This document shows, one piece after another, positions 42,920 to 52,371 of a DNA stretch of 64,000 nucleotides. The DNA comes from CAHJXF01 sp038225855. Lineage in GTDB: Bacteria; Pseudomonadota; Gammaproteobacteria; Burkholderiales; Burkholderiaceae_D. The notes under the pieces are model-generated. The model was not told the DNA's origin, ran no database searches, and saw nothing but the letters and a program-made list of their open reading frames with translations. A program made the position numbers and the translations under genes. The stretch spans positions 17,357 through 81,356 of the forward strand of contig JBBRQU010000016.1 of the NCBI GenBank assembly GCA_038225855.1, read 5' to 3'. Positions within the stretch are counted from its first letter, which is position 1. Every line of letters starts with the position of its first letter.

Positions 42920-44131
42920 TCAGGACTTCTTGAGTAGCGGGCACACCGACTTGGCTGGCGAAAGGAATGCCTGGTCACCCGGGACCTTGGTGACCAGCTT
43001 GTAGTAATCCCAAGGATACTTCGACTCTCCCGGCGCCTTGACCTCGAGCAGGTACATCTCGTGGATCATGCGACCGTCGGCGCGCACGTAGCCGTCCTTG
43101 GCATAGAAGTCATTGACCCTGGACTGCTTCATCTGCGCCATGACCTTTTCGCCATCATCGGTACCGGCCGCCTTCACGGCGTTCAGATAGAACGACGTCA
43201 CCGAATAGTCGGCTGCCTGCAGGCTCGACGGTTCCTTCTTCATCTTTTCGAAATAGCGCTTCGACCAGGCGCGACTCTCGGCGTCCTTGTCCCAATACCA
43301 ACTGTCCGTGGCCACCAGGCCTTGGGCGGTCGCCAGTCCGAGACTGTGCACGTCGTTGATGAAGATCAGAAGGGCCGCGATCTTCATCGTCTTGGTGATG
43401 CCGAATTCCTTCGCCGCCTTGATCGTGTTGATGGTGTCGCCGCCCGCGTTGGCAAGCCCGAGGATCTGCGCTTTCGACGACTGCGCCTGCAGAAGGAACG
43501 AGGAGAAGTCCGAAGCCGCGAGCGGGTGTCGCACGGCGCCGACCACCGTGCCGCCGTTGGCCTTGACCACCTCGGTCGCATCCTTCTCCAACGACGCGCC
43601 GAATGCATAGTCGGCCGTGAGGAAATACCAGCTCTTGCCGCCGTTCTTGACGATCTGCGACCCCGACACCTGGGCCAGGGCCACGGTGTCGTACGCGTAG
43701 TGAATCGTGTAGGGCGTGCAATCCTCGTTGGTCAAACGGTTCGAGCCCGGACCAACCGCCAGAAAGGGCTTCTTCTTCTCGGCGGCGACTTTGGCCATCG
43801 CGATCGCGGTGCCCGAGTTGGTCCCGCCGATCAGCATGTCGAGTCCCTGTGTGTCGAACCACTCGCGCGCCTTGCTTACGGCAACGTCGGCCTTGTTCTG
43901 ATGATCGGCCGTCAGCAATTCGATCTTCTTGCCGGCCACGCTGCCTCCCATGTCGGCGATAGCCATCTTGATTGCTTCGACGCCGCCTTGTCCGTCGAGG
44001 TCGGAATACAAACCCGACATATCGGTGATGAATCCGATCCTGATCACGTCACCGGAAATCTGCGCCTGCGCGCCGCCCGCCATGGTCATGCCGGCAACAG
44101 CCAGCGCACCCGCGATGATCTTGAGTTTCAT
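42920..44131 (-). CDS. ABC transporter periplasmic substrate-binding protein (LivK-like)
   Basis: A 403-residue secreted binding protein of the Peripla_BP_6 (branched-chain amino acid) group. The signal peptide covers about residues 1-24 (LKIIAGALAVAGMTMAGGAQA). Then come IRIGFITDMSGLYSDLDGQGG, LIGGTNSGTAIAMAKVA and the second-lobe ADYAFGASLEKDA, with a C-terminal Cys-containing tail VCPLLKKS. The ATG at 44131 is chosen for AGGAG six bases upstream. An ATG at 44149 would place that ribosome binding site inside the gene. Substrate unknown. Members with this layout often serve non-amino-acid ligands. Confidence 0.92.
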   Translation of the reverse strand: MKLKIIAGALAVAGMTMAGGAQAQISGDVIRIGFITDMSGLYSDLDGQGGVEAIKMAIADMGGSVAGKKIELLTADHQNKADVAVSKAREWFDTQGLDMLIGGTNSGTAIAMAKVAAEKKKPFLAVGPGSNRLTNEDCTPYTIHYAYDTVALAQVSGSQIVKNGGKSWYFLTADYAFGASLEKDATEVVKANGGTVVGAVRHPLAASDFSSFLLQAQSSKAQILGLANAGGDTINTIKAAKEFGITKTMKIAALLIFINDVHSLGLATAQGLVATDSWYWDKDAESRAWSKRYFEKMKKEPSSLQAADYSVTSFYLNAVKAAGTDDGEKVMAQMKQSRVNDFYAKDGYVRADGRMIHEMYLLEVKAPGESKYPWDYYKLVTKVPGDQAFLSPAKSVCPLLKKS

Positions 44132-44166
44132 GTATTGCTCCTCTTTCAAAAAAAATGATGTGTGCT

Positions 44167-44889
44167 CTAAACGCCGAGGTACTCGTGCAACATATCCATG
44201 TTGGTTTTCAATTCGGATTGCACGAAGCGTTTGACGATCTTTCCGTGCTCCATCACGCAGAAGCGGTCGGCAAGCGGAGCCGCAAAGCGAAAATTCTGTT
44301 CGACCAGCACCACCGTATAGCCCTTTTGCTTCAGCGTACGAATGACTTCGCCCAGCTTCTGCACGATCACCGGCGCGAGTCCCTCGGAAATTTCATCGAG
44401 CAACAGCAATCGCGCGCCGGTGCGCAAGATGCGCGCGACGGCGAGCATCTGCTGCTCGCCACCCGACAAGCGTGTACCCGGACTCGACGCGCGCTCCTGC
44501 AGGTTGGGGAACATCGCGTAGATTTCCTCCACCGGCATCGGCTCGCCGACCAGCCCGCCCGCGACGCCCTTGAGCTCGGGCGGCAGCATCAGATTCTCTT
44601 CAGCAGTCAAGCTGGAGAAGATGCCGCGCTCTTCGGGGCAATAGCCGATGCCCATGCGCGCGATCTGATGCGAGGCGAGTTTCACCGTCTCGTCGCCGCC
44701 GACCTTGATCGACCCGCTGCGACGACCGACCAGTCCCATGATCGCGCGCAGCGTCGTGGTCCGACCCGAGCCATTGCGCCCGAGCAGCGTCACGACCTCG
44801 CCCGCATCGACCGCGAAGTCCACCCCGTGCAGGATGTGCGACTCCCCGTACCAGGCATTGAGTTCGTCGACAGACAGGACGCTGGCCAT
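44167..44889 (-). CDS. livF: ABC transporter ATP-binding protein LivF, Walker A Lys replaced by Arg
   Basis: A 240-residue LivF-type ATPase subunit. The Walker A loop reads LLGRNGSGRTTTLRAIMGL (about residues 35-53), with Arg where the catalytic Lys is expected. The codon is CGG on the coding strand, so the change is real unless the sequence is wrong. The signature LSGGEQQMLAVARIL, Walker B LLLLDEISEGLAP and the switch His region LVEQNFRFA are present. It starts one base into the livG stop (TGATG), so the two are coupled. Its partner LivG has a normal Walker A. Confidence 0.93.
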   Translation of the reverse strand: MASVLSVDELNAWYGESHILHGVDFAVDAGEVVTLLGRNGSGRTTTLRAIMGLVGRRSGSIKVGGDETVKLASHQIARMGIGYCPEERGIFSSLTAEENLMLPPELKGVAGGLVGEPMPVEEIYAMFPNLQERASSPGTRLSGGEQQMLAVARILRTGARLLLLDEISEGLAPVIVQKLGEVIRTLKQKGYTVVLVEQNFRFAAPLADRFCVMEHGKIVKRFVQSELKTNMDMLHEYLGV

Positions 44890-45665
44890 CAATGCGCCCC
44901 GACAAGCGTCGCGTCGGCGCTGCCCATATAGGCCTCGATGACCTTCGGATGTTTGGACACCACCGCGTAGGGCCCTTCAGCCAACACCGCGCCGCGCGCC
45001 AGCACAGTGATGGTATTGGCGATCGACGAGACCACGCTCATGTTGTGTTCGACCATCAGGATCGTGCGGTTGGCCGACACCTTGCGTATCAGTTCGGTGA
45101 CGCGACCCACATCCTCGTGACCCATCCCTTGCGTGGGTTCGTCGAGCAACATCATCTCGGGTTCGAGCGCGAGCGTCGTCGCGATCTCGAGCGCGCGCTT
45201 GCGGCCGTATGCAAGCTCGACCGTCTGCGTATCGGCAAACGACTCGAGGCCGACCTCGGCCAACAACTGCAGCGCACGATCGTTCAACTGCGCCAGCGAG
45301 CTTTCGGGCTTCCAGAAATAGAACGACGTGCCGAGGTTGCGTTGCAGGGCCACTCGCACGTTTTCGAGCACCGTCATGTGCGGGAACACCGCCGAAATCT
45401 GGAACGAACGGACGATGCCGCGTCGCGCCGTCTGAGCGGGCCGTTCGCTCGTGATGTCGACGCCGTTGAAGACGATTTGCCCGGCCGTCGGCGGCAAGAA
45501 CTTGGTCAGCAGATTGAAGAAGGTCGTCTTGCCCGCGCCGTTCGGTCCGATCAGCGCGTGGATCTCGCCGCGCTTGACCGAGATCGATACATCGTTGACC
45601 GCGACGAAGCCCTTGAACTCTTTTCGCAGTCCGCGCGTCTCGAGAATCACGGCGCCGTTGGCCAT
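44889..45665 (-). CDS. livG: ABC transporter ATP-binding protein LivG
   Basis: A 258-residue LivG-type ATPase subunit with intact Walker A IGPNGAGKTTFFNLLT, LivG-style signature ELAYGRKRALEIATTLA, Walker B MMLLDEPTQGMG and switch region LMVEHNMSVV. The ATG at 45665 has AGGA six bases upstream and gives the normal family length. Start codons at 45701 and further upstream would add unconserved residues. It is the first gene of the five-gene transporter operon. Confidence 0.94.
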   Translation of the reverse strand: MANGAVILETRGLRKEFKGFVAVNDVSISVKRGEIHALIGPNGAGKTTFFNLLTKFLPPTAGQIVFNGVDITSERPAQTARRGIVRSFQISAVFPHMTVLENVRVALQRNLGTSFYFWKPESSLAQLNDRALQLLAEVGLESFADTQTVELAYGRKRALEIATTLALEPEMMLLDEPTQGMGHEDVGRVTELIRKVSANRTILMVEHNMSVVSSIANTITVLARGAVLAEGPYAVVSKHPKVIEAYMGSADATLVGAH

Positions 45666-46085
45666 CGAGGTCCTGACGGAATCGTCCATCGGCTGATTCA
45701 TTGCCGCGCGACCGCAGCCGAACGGACCAACGCGAAAATTGGCCCCGAGAACGCAGTCGCTGCGGTGGCGATCATGGGTGGTCTCGAACGGCGATGGATG
45801 GGCGGGGCTCGAACAAGCTGCGCGTCGTGCGCAATGCCATCGTTGCAACGAGGTCCGGTCTGGAAAGAGGAGGCAGCGTATCAGGATTCATTCAGCGGCT
45901 GGATGCGCGCAAACCCTGATTGCATGCGGCCTGTGCGCCACAAACGAGCGCGTATGCACATCGCTTTCAACCGGTGCGGCACGAAAGACCGACGCGCGAA
46001 CACACAAACGCGTGACGAAGCGGACGTAACCGGTTAATTTCCGCGTACCGCCCACGCCCACCTCACGATCTTTCTGGAGCACTGC
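45666..46085. other. Divergent intergenic region between livG and the beta-helix gene
   Basis: A 420-base stretch without a credible gene. It must contain the promoters of the transporter operon (minus) and of the beta-helix gene (plus), but no hexamer pair stands out. It is followed by a clear GGAG ribosome binding site for the plus-strand gene. Confidence 0.5.
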
Positions 46086-47174
46086 ATGAAGAGCCTGCCG
46101 ACGATGGGTAGCGTGGCCGTCCTCTGTTTCGCAGTCGCGAACGTCGAAGCTCTCGACTCGCGCCGTATCCCGGCCAAGGCGCCGGTCCCATCGAACTCCT
46201 CGGGCGCGCCGCAACTTTCCGCGCAAACGCCGCCCGACGCCGCCGGACGCACCTTGCGGGTCGGCCCCTCGGTCGAGTACGCCACACCGAGTGCGGCCGC
46301 AGCGGTCGCACGGGACGGCGACACGATCGAGATCGCATCGGGCGACTATCGCGGCGACGTCGCCGTGTGGAACGCCAGCCGCATCAGAATCGTCGGCGCG
46401 GACCCGCGCCCCCATCTCCATGCCGAGGGCCGCGATGCGCAAGGCAAGGGAATCTGGGTGGTGCGCGGAGACGATGTCACCATCGAGAATGTCGAGATGT
46501 CCGGGGCGCACGTGGCCGATCGAAACGGCGCCGCGATTCGCTCCGAGGGACGCAATCTGCTTTTGCGCAACGTCTTTCTGCACGACAACGAGAATGGCCT
46601 GATGAGCGGCGCCAAACCCACGAGCGAGATCGCCATCGAGCATTGCGAATTCGCGCGCAACGGCGGCGGCGACGGCTTCACGCACAACCTCTACGTCGGC
46701 AACATCGCCAAGCTGATCGTCAGGCAAAGTTATCTGCATCACGCCATCGCCGGACACAACCTCAAGAGTCGCGCCGCGATTTCCATCCTCACCGACAATC
46801 GCCTGGCCGACGAGGCCGATGGTCGTGCGAGCTACGAAGCGGACTTCCCCAACGGCGGTCAGGTGCTGCTCGCATTCAACATCTTCCAGAAGGGAGCTTC
46901 CGCGGAAAACTCCACGCTCGTCTCGTACGGCGCGGAGGGCTTGTCCCCCGAAGCCAAGAGCGAGTTCGTCGCGAAGGGCAACACCTTCATCAGCCAGCGT
47001 CCGAACGGATCGCGTTTCATCTTTCTCGCGCCCGGAACCAAGACCATCAACATCAACGGCAACGTCTTCGCCGGTCCGGGAACGCTCCCCGATGTGCCCG
47101 GCATCAAGGCCAACAATGCCGTGCAGCGCGAGATGCCCGGCAACGTCGATTTGAAACCCGAGGGATTCCGATAG
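46086..47174 (+). CDS. Exported right-handed parallel beta-helix protein
   Basis: A 362-residue protein with a signal peptide (about 1-22, GSVAVLCFAVANVEA) and a Pro/Ala-rich linker. The beta-helix (about 55-345) is of the pectate-lyase type, with periodic short strands such as DTIEIASGDYRG, VTIENVEMSG, LLLRNVFLHDN, IAIEHCEFARNG and FVAKGNTFISQ. Such proteins include polysaccharide lyases and surface proteins, but no lyase catalytic set is identifiable. GGAG lies seven bases before the ATG. It stands alone between the transporter operon and pckG and is closed by the terminator at 47336-47363. Confidence 0.85.
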   Translation: MKSLPTMGSVAVLCFAVANVEALDSRRIPAKAPVPSNSSGAPQLSAQTPPDAAGRTLRVGPSVEYATPSAAAAVARDGDTIEIASGDYRGDVAVWNASRIRIVGADPRPHLHAEGRDAQGKGIWVVRGDDVTIENVEMSGAHVADRNGAAIRSEGRNLLLRNVFLHDNENGLMSGAKPTSEIAIEHCEFARNGGGDGFTHNLYVGNIAKLIVRQSYLHHAIAGHNLKSRAAISILTDNRLADEADGRASYEADFPNGGQVLLAFNIFQKGASAENSTLVSYGAEGLSPEAKSEFVAKGNTFISQRPNGSRFIFLAPGTKTININGNVFAGPGTLPDVPGIKANNAVQREMPGNVDLKPEGFR

Positions 47175-47335
47175 AACCGAAGTCTTCAATTCGAAGCGCG
47201 GCGGCAATCCGATTTCGGAACAAGCACGGTATGGAGATAGAGCTGCAAAATTGACGCAGCCCTCCAGCCTGCTTCAGCTTGAATTGCGCCTCGCTCCATT
47301 CCCTGTTATCGCAAAAAACCGTTCACGATGGGCCA

Positions 47336-47363
47336 AAGAAAAAGGGGCGCGCGGCCCCTTTTT
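47336..47363. terminator. Bidirectional intrinsic terminator between two convergent genes
   Basis: GGGGC (47344-47348) pairs with GCCCC (47354-47358) around a GCGCG loop, with AAAGAAAAA to the left and TTTTT to the right. It can stop both the plus-strand beta-helix transcript and the minus-strand pckG transcript. Confidence 0.9.
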
Positions 47364-47384
47364 ATTCTTGATGGCGAACCGTAT

Positions 47385-49250
47385 TCAGGCCGCGAGTCGG
47401 CTCTCGAGTCGATTTTTTACCGCCACCAACTCGTCAGGCAGATGGTGTCTCAACTTCGTGAACAGCTCGGTGTGCAAAGCGATCTCGTTTTTCCACGCGG
47501 CGCGATCGATCGAGGTGATGGTTTCGAAGTCCCCGCGCGAAAACTCGGCGCCCTCCCACGAAATATCTTCGTAGCGCGGGGTGGTGCCGAAGATATGCTC
47601 GACGCCGCTCGCCCGCTGTTTCCCGTTCGGCGCGATGCGATCGAGCATCCACTTCAACACGCGCATGTTTTCGCCGAACCCGGGCCACACGAACTTGCCA
47701 TCGGCGTCGGTGCGAAACCAGTTGACGGTGAAGATCGCAGGTAATGCCGTGCCGGAGGCCTCGAGCTTCTTGCCGAGCGCGAGCCAGTGTCCGAAGTAAT
47801 CGGCCATGTTGTAGCCGCAAAACGGCAGCATCGCGAACGGGTCGCGACGCACGACACCTTGTTGACCCGCAGCCGCCGCCGTCGTCTCCGACCCCATGGT
47901 GGCGGCCATGTATACGCCTTCGATCCAGTTGCGCGCTTCGGTCACGAGCGGCACCGTGGTGGAGCGGCGACCGCCGAAGATGAAGGCCGAAATCGGCACG
48001 CCGGCGGGGTTGTCCCAATCCGGGTCGATCGCCGGGTTCTGGGTCGCGGCAACCGTGAAGCGCGCATTGGGATGCGCCGCCTTGCGTCCGGTTTCTCTCG
48101 CGATCTGCGGCGTCCAGTCGTCGCCATGCCAGTCGATCAGATGTGCGGGCGGCTCCTTGGTCATGCCTTCCCACCACACATCGCCGTCGTCGGTCAGCGC
48201 GACGTTGGTGAAGATGGTGTTGGCGCGCAATGACGCCATGCAATTGAAGTTGGTCTTCTCGTTGGTGCCGGGCGCGACGCCGAAATAGCCGGCCTCGGGA
48301 TTGATCGCGTAAAGCTTCCCATCATGTCCGGGTTTGATCCACGCGATGTCGTCGCCGATGGTCGTGACCTTCCAGCCTTCGAAGCCCTTGGGAGGAATCA
48401 GCATCGCGAAGTTGGTCTTGCCGCATGCCGATGGAAAAGCCGCCGCGACGTAGTGCTTGTCGCCTTGAGGATTCTCGACGCCGAGGATCAGCATGTGTTC
48501 GGCGAGCCAGCCTTGATCACGACCCATGGTCGATGCGATGCGCAGCGCGAAGCATTTCTTGCCGAGCAACGCGTTGCCGCCGTAGCCTGAACCGTAGCTC
48601 CAGATCTCGTGCGTCTCGGGAAAGTGCACGATGTACTTGGTGGGATTGCACGGCCACTTCACGTCTTTCTCGCCCGCAGCCAGAGGCTTGCCGACCGAGT
48701 GCACGCAGGGCACGAAGTCGCCGTCGGCGCCCAGCACGTCGTAGACCGCGCGTCCCATGCGAGTCATCAATTTCATGTTGACGGCCACATAGGGCGAATC
48801 CGACAACTCGACGCCCAGGTGCGCGATCGGCGATGCGAGGGGGCCCATCGAGAACGCGACCACGTACATGGTGCGGCCGCGCATCGAACCGGCAAACAGC
48901 TGGTTCAGCGTCGCGCGCATCTCCGCCGGTGCAATCCAGTGATTGGTGGGCCCCGCATCGTCGGCGCGCTCCGAGCAGATGAAGGTGCGGTCTTCGACAC
49001 GCGCCACATCGCTCGGGTCCGACAGTGCGAGAAACGAATGCGGGCGCTTCACGGGATTGAGACGCCGCATGGTTCCCGACTCGACCATCAAGGCGCACAG
49101 CCGATCGTATTCTTCGTTTGAGCCGTCGCACCACACCACGCCGTCGGGCTGCGCAAGGCGGACGATATCGGTCACCCACGCGATCAGCTTCTGACTCTTG
49201 ACCCACGATGGCGCGGACACGCCGGCCGATGGCGACACTACTGCGTTCAT
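47385..49250 (-). CDS. pckG: Phosphoenolpyruvate carboxykinase (GTP)
   Basis: GTP-dependent PEPCK, 621 residues. It converts oxaloacetate to phosphoenolpyruvate for gluconeogenesis. The P-loop with the reactive Cys is AAFPSACGKTNFAMLIP (near residue 275). GYGGNALLGKKCFALRIAS and GDDIAWIKPGHDGKLYAINPEAGYFG-type segments follow, then IFGGRRSTTVPLV and the guanine-specific C-terminal part. The protein begins 12 residues before the first conserved helix. It is transcribed alone and terminates at the shared hairpin. Confidence 0.97.
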   Translation of the reverse strand: MNAVVSPSAGVSAPSWVKSQKLIAWVTDIVRLAQPDGVVWCDGSNEEYDRLCALMVESGTMRRLNPVKRPHSFLALSDPSDVARVEDRTFICSERADDAGPTNHWIAPAEMRATLNQLFAGSMRGRTMYVVAFSMGPLASPIAHLGVELSDSPYVAVNMKLMTRMGRAVYDVLGADGDFVPCVHSVGKPLAAGEKDVKWPCNPTKYIVHFPETHEIWSYGSGYGGNALLGKKCFALRIASTMGRDQGWLAEHMLILGVENPQGDKHYVAAAFPSACGKTNFAMLIPPKGFEGWKVTTIGDDIAWIKPGHDGKLYAINPEAGYFGVAPGTNEKTNFNCMASLRANTIFTNVALTDDGDVWWEGMTKEPPAHLIDWHGDDWTPQIARETGRKAAHPNARFTVAATQNPAIDPDWDNPAGVPISAFIFGGRRSTTVPLVTEARNWIEGVYMAATMGSETTAAAAGQQGVVRRDPFAMLPFCGYNMADYFGHWLALGKKLEASGTALPAIFTVNWFRTDADGKFVWPGFGENMRVLKWMLDRIAPNGKQRASGVEHIFGTTPRYEDISWEGAEFSRGDFETITSIDRAAWKNEIALHTELFTKLRHHLPDELVAVKNRLESRLAA

Positions 49251-49576
49251 CTTCGTTTCTCCGACGGATCGCGGCCGACTGTTCCGCTATGCAAGGCGCT
49301 TCGATACAAGAACGGACGCCGAAACTATCGCGGCCGCCGTCCGACAAATCAGTTGCAGGATTTGAATCGCTTTTTGGGCGGGCGCCACGGTCCTCATACC
49401 GAGCGTGATCGTGTGCGGCATCGTATGCCGCGCGATCGTCTTCGGACTGTCTCTCCCCGTCTTCCGATGAATGAATCGGCGACTCTCATTGATGACCTCA
49501 TGCAGCCGAGCGGGGGTCGTGGAATGTACCATAGCGGCGGGTTCATTCGCTGCCATCGCACGTCTCGCCACGCATC
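49251..49576. other. Divergent intergenic region between pckG and the 2-hydroxyacid dehydrogenase gene
   Basis: A 326-base region with no convincing gene, RNA or repeat. It should contain the pckG promoter and the promoter of the plus-strand metabolic run. I could not single out either by eye. Confidence 0.5.
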
Positions 49577-50584
49577 ATGAAGATCTCGATCCTCGACGAC
49601 TATCAGGATGCGGTCCGCAAGCTCGACTGCTTCGCGCTGCTGGCGGGCCATGAGGTCAAGGTCTTCAACAACACCGTCAAGGGCGCCGGCCAACTCGGTG
49701 TGCGGCTCGCGGATTCCGAGGCACTCGTGTTGATTCGCGAGCGCACGCGCATCAACCGCGACCTGCTCGCAAAACTTCCCAGGCTCAAACTGATTTCGCA
49801 GACCGGACGCGCGGGGGCGCACATCGATCTGGCGGCCTGCACCGAGCGCGGCGTGGTCGTCGTCGATGGAGGGGGCGCCCCTACCGCCGCGGCCGAACTC
49901 ACATGGGCGCTGATCATGGCGGCGATGCGGCGCCTGCCGCAATACATCGGCAACCTCAAGCATGGCGTGTGGCAACAGAGCGGCTTGAGGAGCGCAAGCG
50001 ATCCGCCCAATCACGGCGTGGGCGAGTTGCTCGCCGGCAAGACGCTCGGGATCTGGGGCTTCGGCAAGATCGGTCGCATGGTCGCGGGCTACGGCGCGGC
50101 CTTCGGAATGAACGTCATGGTCTGGGGCCGCGATGCATCGCGCGCGGCTGCGCGCGAGCAACTGTTCGACGTGGCCGCCGATCGTCACGCGTTCTTCTCG
50201 GCCTGCGATGTGGTATCGCTGCACCTGCGACTGACCGACGAGACGCGTGGCATCGTCACGCTCGAAGATCTGCAGGCGATGAAGAGGACCGCGCTCTTCG
50301 TGAACACCAGTCGCGCCGAACTGATCGCGCAAGGCGCACTGATCAAGGCGCTCAACGGCTCGCGTCCCGGGCTCGCGGCGGTCGACGTGTTCGAATCCGA
50401 GCCGCCGCTCGCAGGCCAGCCGCTCTTGCGCATGGAGAACGTGATCTGCACGCCGCATATCGGCTTCGTCGAGAAGACCAGTTACGAAGCGATGTTCTCG
50501 GCTGCCTTCAAGAACGTTCTTGCGTATGTGGCCGGGGCGCAGATCAACGTCGTCAATGCCGAGGCCTCGAAGGTGCGTCGTTAG
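49577..50584 (+). CDS. D-2-hydroxyacid dehydrogenase family protein
   Basis: A 335-residue NAD-dependent dehydrogenase of the D-isomer-specific family. The nucleotide-binding motif is LGIWGFGKIGRMVAGYG (near residues 157-173). The catalytic triad is Arg in NTSRAELI, Glu in FESEPPL and His in CTPHIGFV. This subgroup is annotated in other genomes as phosphoglycerate dehydrogenase-like, but the substrate is uncertain. It leads a plus-strand run with a VOC enzyme, an MFS transporter and a MOSC protein, which suggests a small catabolic or detoxifying unit. Confidence 0.92.
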   Translation: MKISILDDYQDAVRKLDCFALLAGHEVKVFNNTVKGAGQLGVRLADSEALVLIRERTRINRDLLAKLPRLKLISQTGRAGAHIDLAACTERGVVVVDGGGAPTAAAELTWALIMAAMRRLPQYIGNLKHGVWQQSGLRSASDPPNHGVGELLAGKTLGIWGFGKIGRMVAGYGAAFGMNVMVWGRDASRAAAREQLFDVAADRHAFFSACDVVSLHLRLTDETRGIVTLEDLQAMKRTALFVNTSRAELIAQGALIKALNGSRPGLAAVDVFESEPPLAGQPLLRMENVICTPHIGFVEKTSYEAMFSAAFKNVLAYVAGAQINVVNAEASKVRR

Positions 50585-50681
50585 GCGAGTCCTCTCGATC
50601 CCGCGTGGTTTGACGCGCGTTGTGCGCCGTTCGAATCCATCCCTCATGATTCGCGTGCCGACGGACCCCGAAGGCTTCTCC

Positions 50682-51128
50682 ATGTTCACCATCCGACACA
50701 TCGATCATCTCGTTCTGCGCGTCGTCGACATCGATCGCATGCTCGCGTTCTACGTCGACGCGCTCGGTTGCACGATGGAGAAGATTCAGGACACGATCGG
50801 CCTGTGGCAACTGCGCGCGGGCGCCTCGTTGATCGACCTCGTCACGGTGGACGGCAAGCTCGGTCGCGAGGGCGGTCGCGCTCCCGGAGTCGACGCTCGC
50901 AACCTCGATCATCTCTGTCTAAGCATCGAACCCTTCGACGGCGAACGATTGATCGCGTACTTCAAGGCGAAAGGAATCGAGGTCGGCGACGTCGTTTCGC
51001 GCTACGGCGCCGAAGGCAACGGTCCTTCGATCTATCTCGTCGATCCGGAAGGCAACGTCGTCGAACTCAAGGGGCCGCCCGATCACGCGGCGATCGGCGC
51101 TGCGGACGATGATGCGGCCATGACGTGA
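50682..51128 (+). CDS. VOC family (glyoxalase/dioxygenase superfamily) protein
   Basis: A 148-residue single vicinal-oxygen-chelate protein with two beta-alpha-beta-beta-beta modules. The probable metal ligands are His in RHIDHLVLRV (near residue 8), His in RNLDHLCL (near 73) and Glu in GNVVELKG (near 127). The pattern DPEGNVVEL is characteristic of glyoxalase-like members. The reaction is unknown. The ATG at 50682 gives the usual start. An in-frame ATG at 50646 would add 12 residues. It lies 8 bases before the MFS gene. Confidence 0.9.
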   Translation: MFTIRHIDHLVLRVVDIDRMLAFYVDALGCTMEKIQDTIGLWQLRAGASLIDLVTVDGKLGREGGRAPGVDARNLDHLCLSIEPFDGERLIAYFKAKGIEVGDVVSRYGAEGNGPSIYLVDPEGNVVELKGPPDHAAIGAADDDAAMT

Positions 51129-51135
51129 TGCGTTG

Positions 51136-52371
51136 ATGTCCGCTTCCTCATCGCCCCCCACCGCGCGCAACGCGCTCGCGCTCTGGTCGCTGGCCTTCGG
51201 CAACGTGGTGATCGGAACGGGCGCGCTCGCGTTCATCGGCATGCTCGACACGATCGCGCGCGACCTTCACGAATCGCCGTCGGCGATCGGGTTGATCGCG
51301 GGCCTCTTCGCGCTGGGCATCTGCCTGTCGGGTCCGCCGCTGGGTGCGCTGACGAGCCGCTTCGACCGACGCATCGTGCTGGCCGCGTCCCTGGCGCTGT
51401 ACGCCGTCGGCCATTTCGCGGCGGCGGGCGCTTCGGGCTATTGGGCGCTGTTGTGGATCCGCGTTCTCACGTCGATCGCTGGAGCCTTGTTCACGCCGCA
51501 GGCCGCGGGCGCAGCCAGCCTGCTGGTGCCCGCCGAGCGCCGTGCGCGGACGATGGCCTTCGTGTTTCTCGGCTGGTCGATCGCCGCGGTGCTCGGCATG
51601 CCTGCCGGCGCGCTGGTCGCTGCGGCGTTCGGGTGGCGTACCGCGATGACCTGCATCGGTGTGCTGTCGGCCATCGGAGCGCTGCTGGTGTGGTTGCAAT
51701 TGCCGGTGCGTCTGTTCGTTGCGCGCATCGACGCGGCCGCGTGGCGCGCGATTGCCGCGCACCCGACGCTGCTGATGGTGGTGTCGGTCACCGCGATTCA
51801 CGCGAGCGCGCAGTTCGTGCTGTTCTCGTACATCGTGATCGCCTATCACGACACGCTCGCAGCCACTCCCCTGATGCTCACCGCGCTGCTCTCGCTCAAC
51901 GGCCTCGCGGGCTTCGCCGGCAATCTGGTCGCCGGTCGCATCGCCGACCGCATCGGCACGCCGCCGGTGATCATCGTCGCGCTGTCGTCGATGACGCTTG
52001 CGTTCGTGTTGTGGATCGCGTTGTTCGCGGTCGGACCCGCGGTCGGCACGGGCGCCGTCGGCCTGGCGATCGCATTCGTCGCGGCGCTGCTGTGGGGTGG
52101 CGGCAACTTCGCGGCCAACAGCATGCAGCAGGTGCGCCTCGTCAATCTCGCGCCCGCGTTCGCGGCGGTCTCGGTTGCGCTCAACACGTCGGCCATCTAT
52201 CTCGGCCAGTTCATCGGCGCGGCGGCCGGCGGCTTCGTCCTCGATCATCCGTTCGCATCTCCGGCGTCGGCCGCGCTGCCGTGGGTTTCGTTGCCGGTTT
52301 TTCTGATCGCGATCGGCGTGTCGATCGCTGCGCAACGCAGGATCGAACACGTCGCTGCGGCGGCCGCATGA
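51136..52371 (+). CDS. MFS transporter, 12-helix drug/sugar efflux type
   Basis: A 411-residue major facilitator superfamily protein with about 12 helices. It is related to the AraJ/CmlA-like efflux group by GALTSRFDRRIVLAASLALY (motif A, after helix 2), RVLTSIAGALFTPQAAGAAS (helix 4-5 region) and GWRTAMTCIGVLSAIGALL. The substrate is not predictable. The ATG at 51136 is preferred over the TTG three bases before. Its stop overlaps the MOSC gene start (ATGA). Confidence 0.92.
   Translation: MSASSSPPTARNALALWSLAFGNVVIGTGALAFIGMLDTIARDLHESPSAIGLIAGLFALGICLSGPPLGALTSRFDRRIVLAASLALYAVGHFAAAGASGYWALLWIRVLTSIAGALFTPQAAGAASLLVPAERRARTMAFVFLGWSIAAVLGMPAGALVAAAFGWRTAMTCIGVLSAIGALLVWLQLPVRLFVARIDAAAWRAIAAHPTLLMVVSVTAIHASAQFVLFSYIVIAYHDTLAATPLMLTALLSLNGLAGFAGNLVAGRIADRIGTPPVIIVALSSMTLAFVLWIALFAVGPAVGTGAVGLAIAFVAALLWGGGNFAANSMQQVRLVNLAPAFAAVSVALNTSAIYLGQFIGAAAGGFVLDHPFASPASAALPWVSLPVFLIAIGVSIAAQRRIEHVAAAAA

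Noticed and set aside
45888..47207. 439-codon minus-strand frame opposite the beta-helix gene
   Set aside because: The plus-strand gene has a signal peptide, a GGAG ribosome binding site and a folded repeat pattern. The minus frame has none.
51148..52350. Open frame of 400 codons opposite the MFS gene
   Set aside because: Very rich in Arg/Asp/Glu/Gln with no motif. It is an antisense shadow of a transmembrane gene.
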